Positions 60,739 to 64,000 of a stretch of DNA of 64,000 bases are shown in pieces (position 1 is the first letter of the stretch; each line of letters opens with the position of its first letter). Below the pieces are notes generated by a model that did not search any database, was not told the DNA's origin, and saw only the letters and a program-made list of their open reading frames with translations. Position numbers and translations under genes: made by a program. The DNA lies in the NCBI GenBank assembly GCA_008921705.1, contig VFFE01009205.1, positions 3,128,996 through 3,192,995 on the forward strand, given 5' to 3'. This stretch comes from Burhinus oedicnemus (Eukaryota; Chordata; Aves; Charadriiformes; Burhinidae).

Positions 60739-60909
60739 CGGAACAAATTTGCAGTCTCATCCAGTATAACTGATACTACTGGAGGCAGATTTTGAAATGA
60801 ACTAGCAAAGATCTCTGCAAGAGATCTTTTCAACCGAGACGCTGCAACTTGATCTTTCAAGAGCTCAGTGGCCATTGCCATGAAATCCACCCTGGTGAGC
60901 ATTGACCCA
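60739..60909 (-). CDS. Candidate internal coding exon, protein unknown
   Basis: On the minus strand an acceptor (TTTGTGTCATTGCAG) ends at 60910 and a donor (CCG|GTAACT) follows 60739. The 171-base interval between them is exactly 57 codons long. It is open in one frame, enters and exits in phase 2, and so is a symmetric exon. The peptide reads GSMLTRVDFMAMATELLKDQ, then VAASRLKRSLAEIFASSFQN and LPPVVSVILDETANLF. It has the look of amphipathic helices, with regular spacing of Leu, Ile, Val and Phe and charged residues between. The opposite strand contains stops. I do not recognise the protein. No partner exon was found in the window, so if real it would be spliced to exons far away. Chance is the main alternative. 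Confidence 0.3.
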
Positions 60910-61439
60910 CTGCAATGACACAAAGCTTTTCATCAACCTATTTGCATACAAGTGATCGCTAACTCTGCCAGCTGTACTGCCTACATGCATGCCCCAGCCC
61001 TGTTTTAGCATGCTAAGTTCCTTATGGTATCGTTCTTTCCCAAAGCAAAATGGTTTCTATTCCTCACTTCACGCTGATGTTGTTCTGCGTAGCCTCTGAT
61101 CTGCTTAAATAGCCCAGTGTAGCCATGACTAACAAACCATTTATATTCACAGCATCAGCTTCAGGGGAAGGACACATGGTGGCTATCAAGGGATTTGAAC
61201 ACCAAATAAAACACAAACACTCAGCCTCTTTTAAATAAATAATCTTTCTTTCTTTGAAGAAATTTGAAGCACCGAGCTGTGGCCTATTCTGAAAGGCCCG
61301 TCTCTGATATGCTGAATTATTTGTTTCAGTGTAAGCAACCACCTCCTTCCTAGCAGCTAGAGTAATCAATAAACTGGATCCAGATTACTGAAAGTGCTGA
61401 TTTAAGTGGGTGAGAGAAAGAGAGGAGTGGGTTTAGTTC
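60910..61439. other. High-complexity DNA, nature unknown
   Basis: No gene established. A 101-codon minus open frame (61064-61369) and an acceptor-like TTTATATTCACAG ending at 61159 on the plus strand lack supporting partners. The sequence is less repetitive than the rest of the window. Confidence 0.4.
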
Positions 61440-61790
61440 CATAACATTCATAGCTTGCATGTTTATTTTGTATTTATAAACTGGGATGAGCATTGCAATT
61501 ATTACTGATACTTTGAATCCTGTTTTTCCATGTGACTATTCAACGTGCTATCTGTCTAATCAAATCCATCGTTTAGGGCATATTTCGGCTTGTTTTGCAG
61601 GTCAGTCATATATAAACACACATATTAACACCAATCAGCTTCCCGTGTTCACCTGCATAATACTCTTGAAATCATACATATGTAAAAAGGAGTGGGTTTT
61701 GCCCTCTTTTTTTAGGTCATTTTATTCAGAGTCAGTCTTTAAGCCCATTGACCTCCCATGTATTCCTGTTGCCGGAGTCTAACAGGTGGG
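61440..61790. other. Candidate conserved non-coding stretch
   Basis: This stretch is high-complexity and lacks the simple runs common elsewhere. It has homeodomain- and E-box-like sites such as TAATCAAATC (61558-61567) and CACCTG (61651-61656). A 98-codon plus open frame (61486-61782) is present but not recognised. AAGCCCATTGACCTCCCATG near 61740 may be an old MITE core. No comparison is available, so conservation is only a guess. Confidence 0.2.
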
Positions 61791-61850
61791 CCCAGCTTGG
61801 CTCTGCATACCAAAAACTCCTGTCAAAGCCAATGGAAAGTTAAGGAGAGC

Positions 61851-61879
61851 TTTTGTTTGTTTGTTTGTTTGTTTGTTTT
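61851..61879. repeat. (GTTT)n microsatellite
   Basis: About six copies of TTTG/GTTT followed by a short T run. Confidence 0.92.
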
Positions 61880-64000
61880 TTAATGAGGAAACTGTTACTT
61901 CTCTGAGTCAAAATTATTACTAATATCAGTGAAAAAATGGGGTTTGACTTCAAATACAATTTGTTACAGCTCTCTTAACATGTAAGCAACAGGCTGCTTT
62001 TTGTTGCTTTAATGCTCTGTTGGGCTGTATTTTTTAAGGCATGGAATTCACCTAAGAAAAATTGGTTGATAGAGTATTAGATAAATAAATTTTAGATAAG
62101 ATAAAAACACAAGTATAGTACTTAACTTCACACATAGCGTTGCCAACAAAGTAGTCTGTAAAGACTGAGCCTGAAATGTATATGGAAGTTCTTCACGTCA
62201 GCTGGGTGTTGAAGGTTGTGTTTTATGAGTACAGTACATTAATTGATAGATATGAGGTAGCAATCAAAATGTAAATAGAACTTGGTTTACATCAGTGCCT
62301 AAGTTTGCTGTATAGATATATTATATATGCTTTTAGGAAGCTGGACTCAATTTCAAAGCATATCTTTAATTCATGAATTGTTAAAATGAATTCCATTTGT
62401 GGCTTAAAAAAATATTGTGATTAAAAAATTACGCTTTTTCTGAGCTGAATCAACTTCATAATTTCACATTATTCCTGTATTGAAAGCTGAACCAGAAGGG
62501 AGTCCTCGTTTGTTCAAAAAACATTGCTATTTTTTTTTAATACTGTAAAATAATGTTCAGTTGACTGATTACTTTCACTGTGACAGCTGTACCTTCAGTA
62601 CATTCCAATAAACGCAACTTAGGTTAAAGGCAATATTTCATTATTGTTATTGGTATATGCTTCACATATTTAAAGGACCATATTCTGAGGCACGTGTTGT
62701 AATATACTGTTTCTAGTTATGCATTTATGGCTTGTATGTGATAGCTATACAGTGGGATAAAACTTCTAAGCTGCTCTGCCTTCCACTAACAGCGAATAGA
62801 GGACAGGGCACATACATCGATAGGGATGATTTTTACCCTTGTCCTTCTGTTCAACTGTCCTAGAAGTCTCATTCTTTTGACTGTACAAAATGAAGTCATT
62901 TGCAGAATCTTAGATAAATTTTCTCCCCAGAGGACCTGATAATGCCAGTGCCTGTTGTACGTGATAGAGAAGTGTAACAATGTGCTTATTTTCACGGCAA
63001 TGATAGTTTAACGTGAGCAGTCTCAACACAGAGATGAGTAAGTGAGTGGCCAATTCTCATCTCTGATGGAAGGTTCTCTTGGGGGTATCTTTTATGTGAT
63101 GACCCACGAACCTCCAGTTCAGGAGCCAATTAGGCGACTATCTGGATTATACCCTTTTATTCTAGGCCAGCAATCAATTAATAGCCCATCTACTAACATG
63201 TGAGAGATACATACCCTTTCCCCTCATTTGCAGCCTGTATTACATGTGTTATTAAAAAAACAAATATTTACACTCAAATCAATGCACGAGCCTTAAATAC
63301 ATTACTGGAACATTTACTGCAGGGTGGTATCTTTTGCTTTCTTGAACCTAACTGACCACTACCAAATAATTTTAAAATGCTAAACTTATCTCAAATGTCA
63401 TGTGGGAAAACTTTAAATAACAAAATGCTTAATTATTTTGTAGCTAGGCATGCTGTTACTAATGGCTACATTTAGCAATGGAGACTATAAACTGTAAATC
63501 ATACCAGTGTTTCCCATGGCAGAGCAAGCTGCAATTGTGATCTGACAGTGCCCTTTGACCTCTGTAAGGAAGGCATAGTGGGAATTATGCGAGGACATTA
63601 TGCTTGATTAGTCTCTCCCTAGTTTGCCTGGGTGGAAAGATAATTGAAAACACAATGGACTTTGGAAATTGAAGGTTCTGAAATGCACTTTGCAAACACA
63701 TGCAATTTTAAATCTATAATGTGTCATCTATATCAGCAGTGGACATTGTCTTCATTACATAAATACAATTCTTCTGCTAATACAGTGCAAATAGGGGTTA
63801 GGCAGCATCTGCAGCTATTATAATCCACACTTCAAACAGCAGTATCCTGCATATATTCTTAAATTCTGAGAATTAAATAGGAGTTTGGAACAGAAGAACG
63901 GATTGGTTGATTTCACCTTCTCTGATTTATAGCATTCAGTAAATAAAGAAGTTGAATTTTGTCCACTAAGTGATCTTGTAAAAAATCAACAGTATCACTT
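61880..64000. other. 2.1 kb of unique DNA to the window end
   Basis: No gene recognised. A 10-base perfect stem with a 17-base loop is at 63029-63065. The following DNA to about 63230 is of high complexity, with GGATTATA and CAATCAATTAAT homeodomain-like sites. The rest is ordinary AT-rich DNA. Confidence 0.5.

Noticed and set aside
52399..60909. One minus-strand gene joining the exon candidates at 60739-60909 and 52399-52493
   Set aside because: Exit phase 2 does not match entry phase 1, and nothing else links them.
1..64000. tRNA, rRNA, snRNA, CRISPR array, bacterial operon or phage-like module
   Set aside because: No cloverleaf, conserved snRNA string, spaced direct-repeat array or dense coding was seen; the CR1 content marks the DNA as amniote, most likely avian.

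Overview
The window looks like AT-rich, gene-poor vertebrate nuclear DNA, most likely from a bird. The main evidence is four CR1-type LINE pieces. Two of them clearly end in the tandem ATTCTATG/GATTCTGT octamers that mark CR1 3' ends, and three carry parts of the CR1 ORF2 protein. There are no prokaryotic features: no operons, ribosome binding sites or dense ORFs. I found no complete protein-coding gene, rRNA, tRNA, CpG island or CRISPR array. The window is best read as a gene desert or a very large intron.

Layout. 1-4.7 kb: unique DNA with one ancient inverted-repeat fossil (996-1095) and a possible non-coding exon (340-618). 4.7-6.1 kb: the largest mobile element, a 5'-truncated CR1 on the minus strand. 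It encodes the C-terminal half of a reverse transcriptase broken by one in-frame stop. 6.1-31.8 kb: mostly unique AT-rich DNA, with a MIR-like SINE (10880-10992), a tiny CR1 tail (12216-12282), old repeat fragments and a GC-richer block with overlapping open frames (27.2-27.9 kb). 31.8-32.1 kb: a CR1 tail on the plus strand. 33.5-34.0 kb: two old palindromic repeats, then a G/T-rich tract. 34-52.7 kb: mostly unique, including a compact cluster of perfect E-boxes around a perfect CArG box at 44.39-44.45 kb. 52.85-53.42 kb: a second decayed CR1 on the minus strand. 53986-54005: a 20-base assembly gap. 54-64 kb: mostly unique, with one plausible 171-base coding exon on the minus strand (60739-60909) and high-complexity stretches that may be conserved non-coding DNA.

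No genes can be shown to work together here. The two most interesting non-repeat signals are the E-box/CArG cluster near 44.4 kb, whose architecture resembles a muscle-type enhancer, and the symmetric phase-2 exon candidate near 60.8 kb. Both are inferences from sequence alone. Assignments of old repeats rest on remembered family patterns, not on a search, and are scored accordingly.
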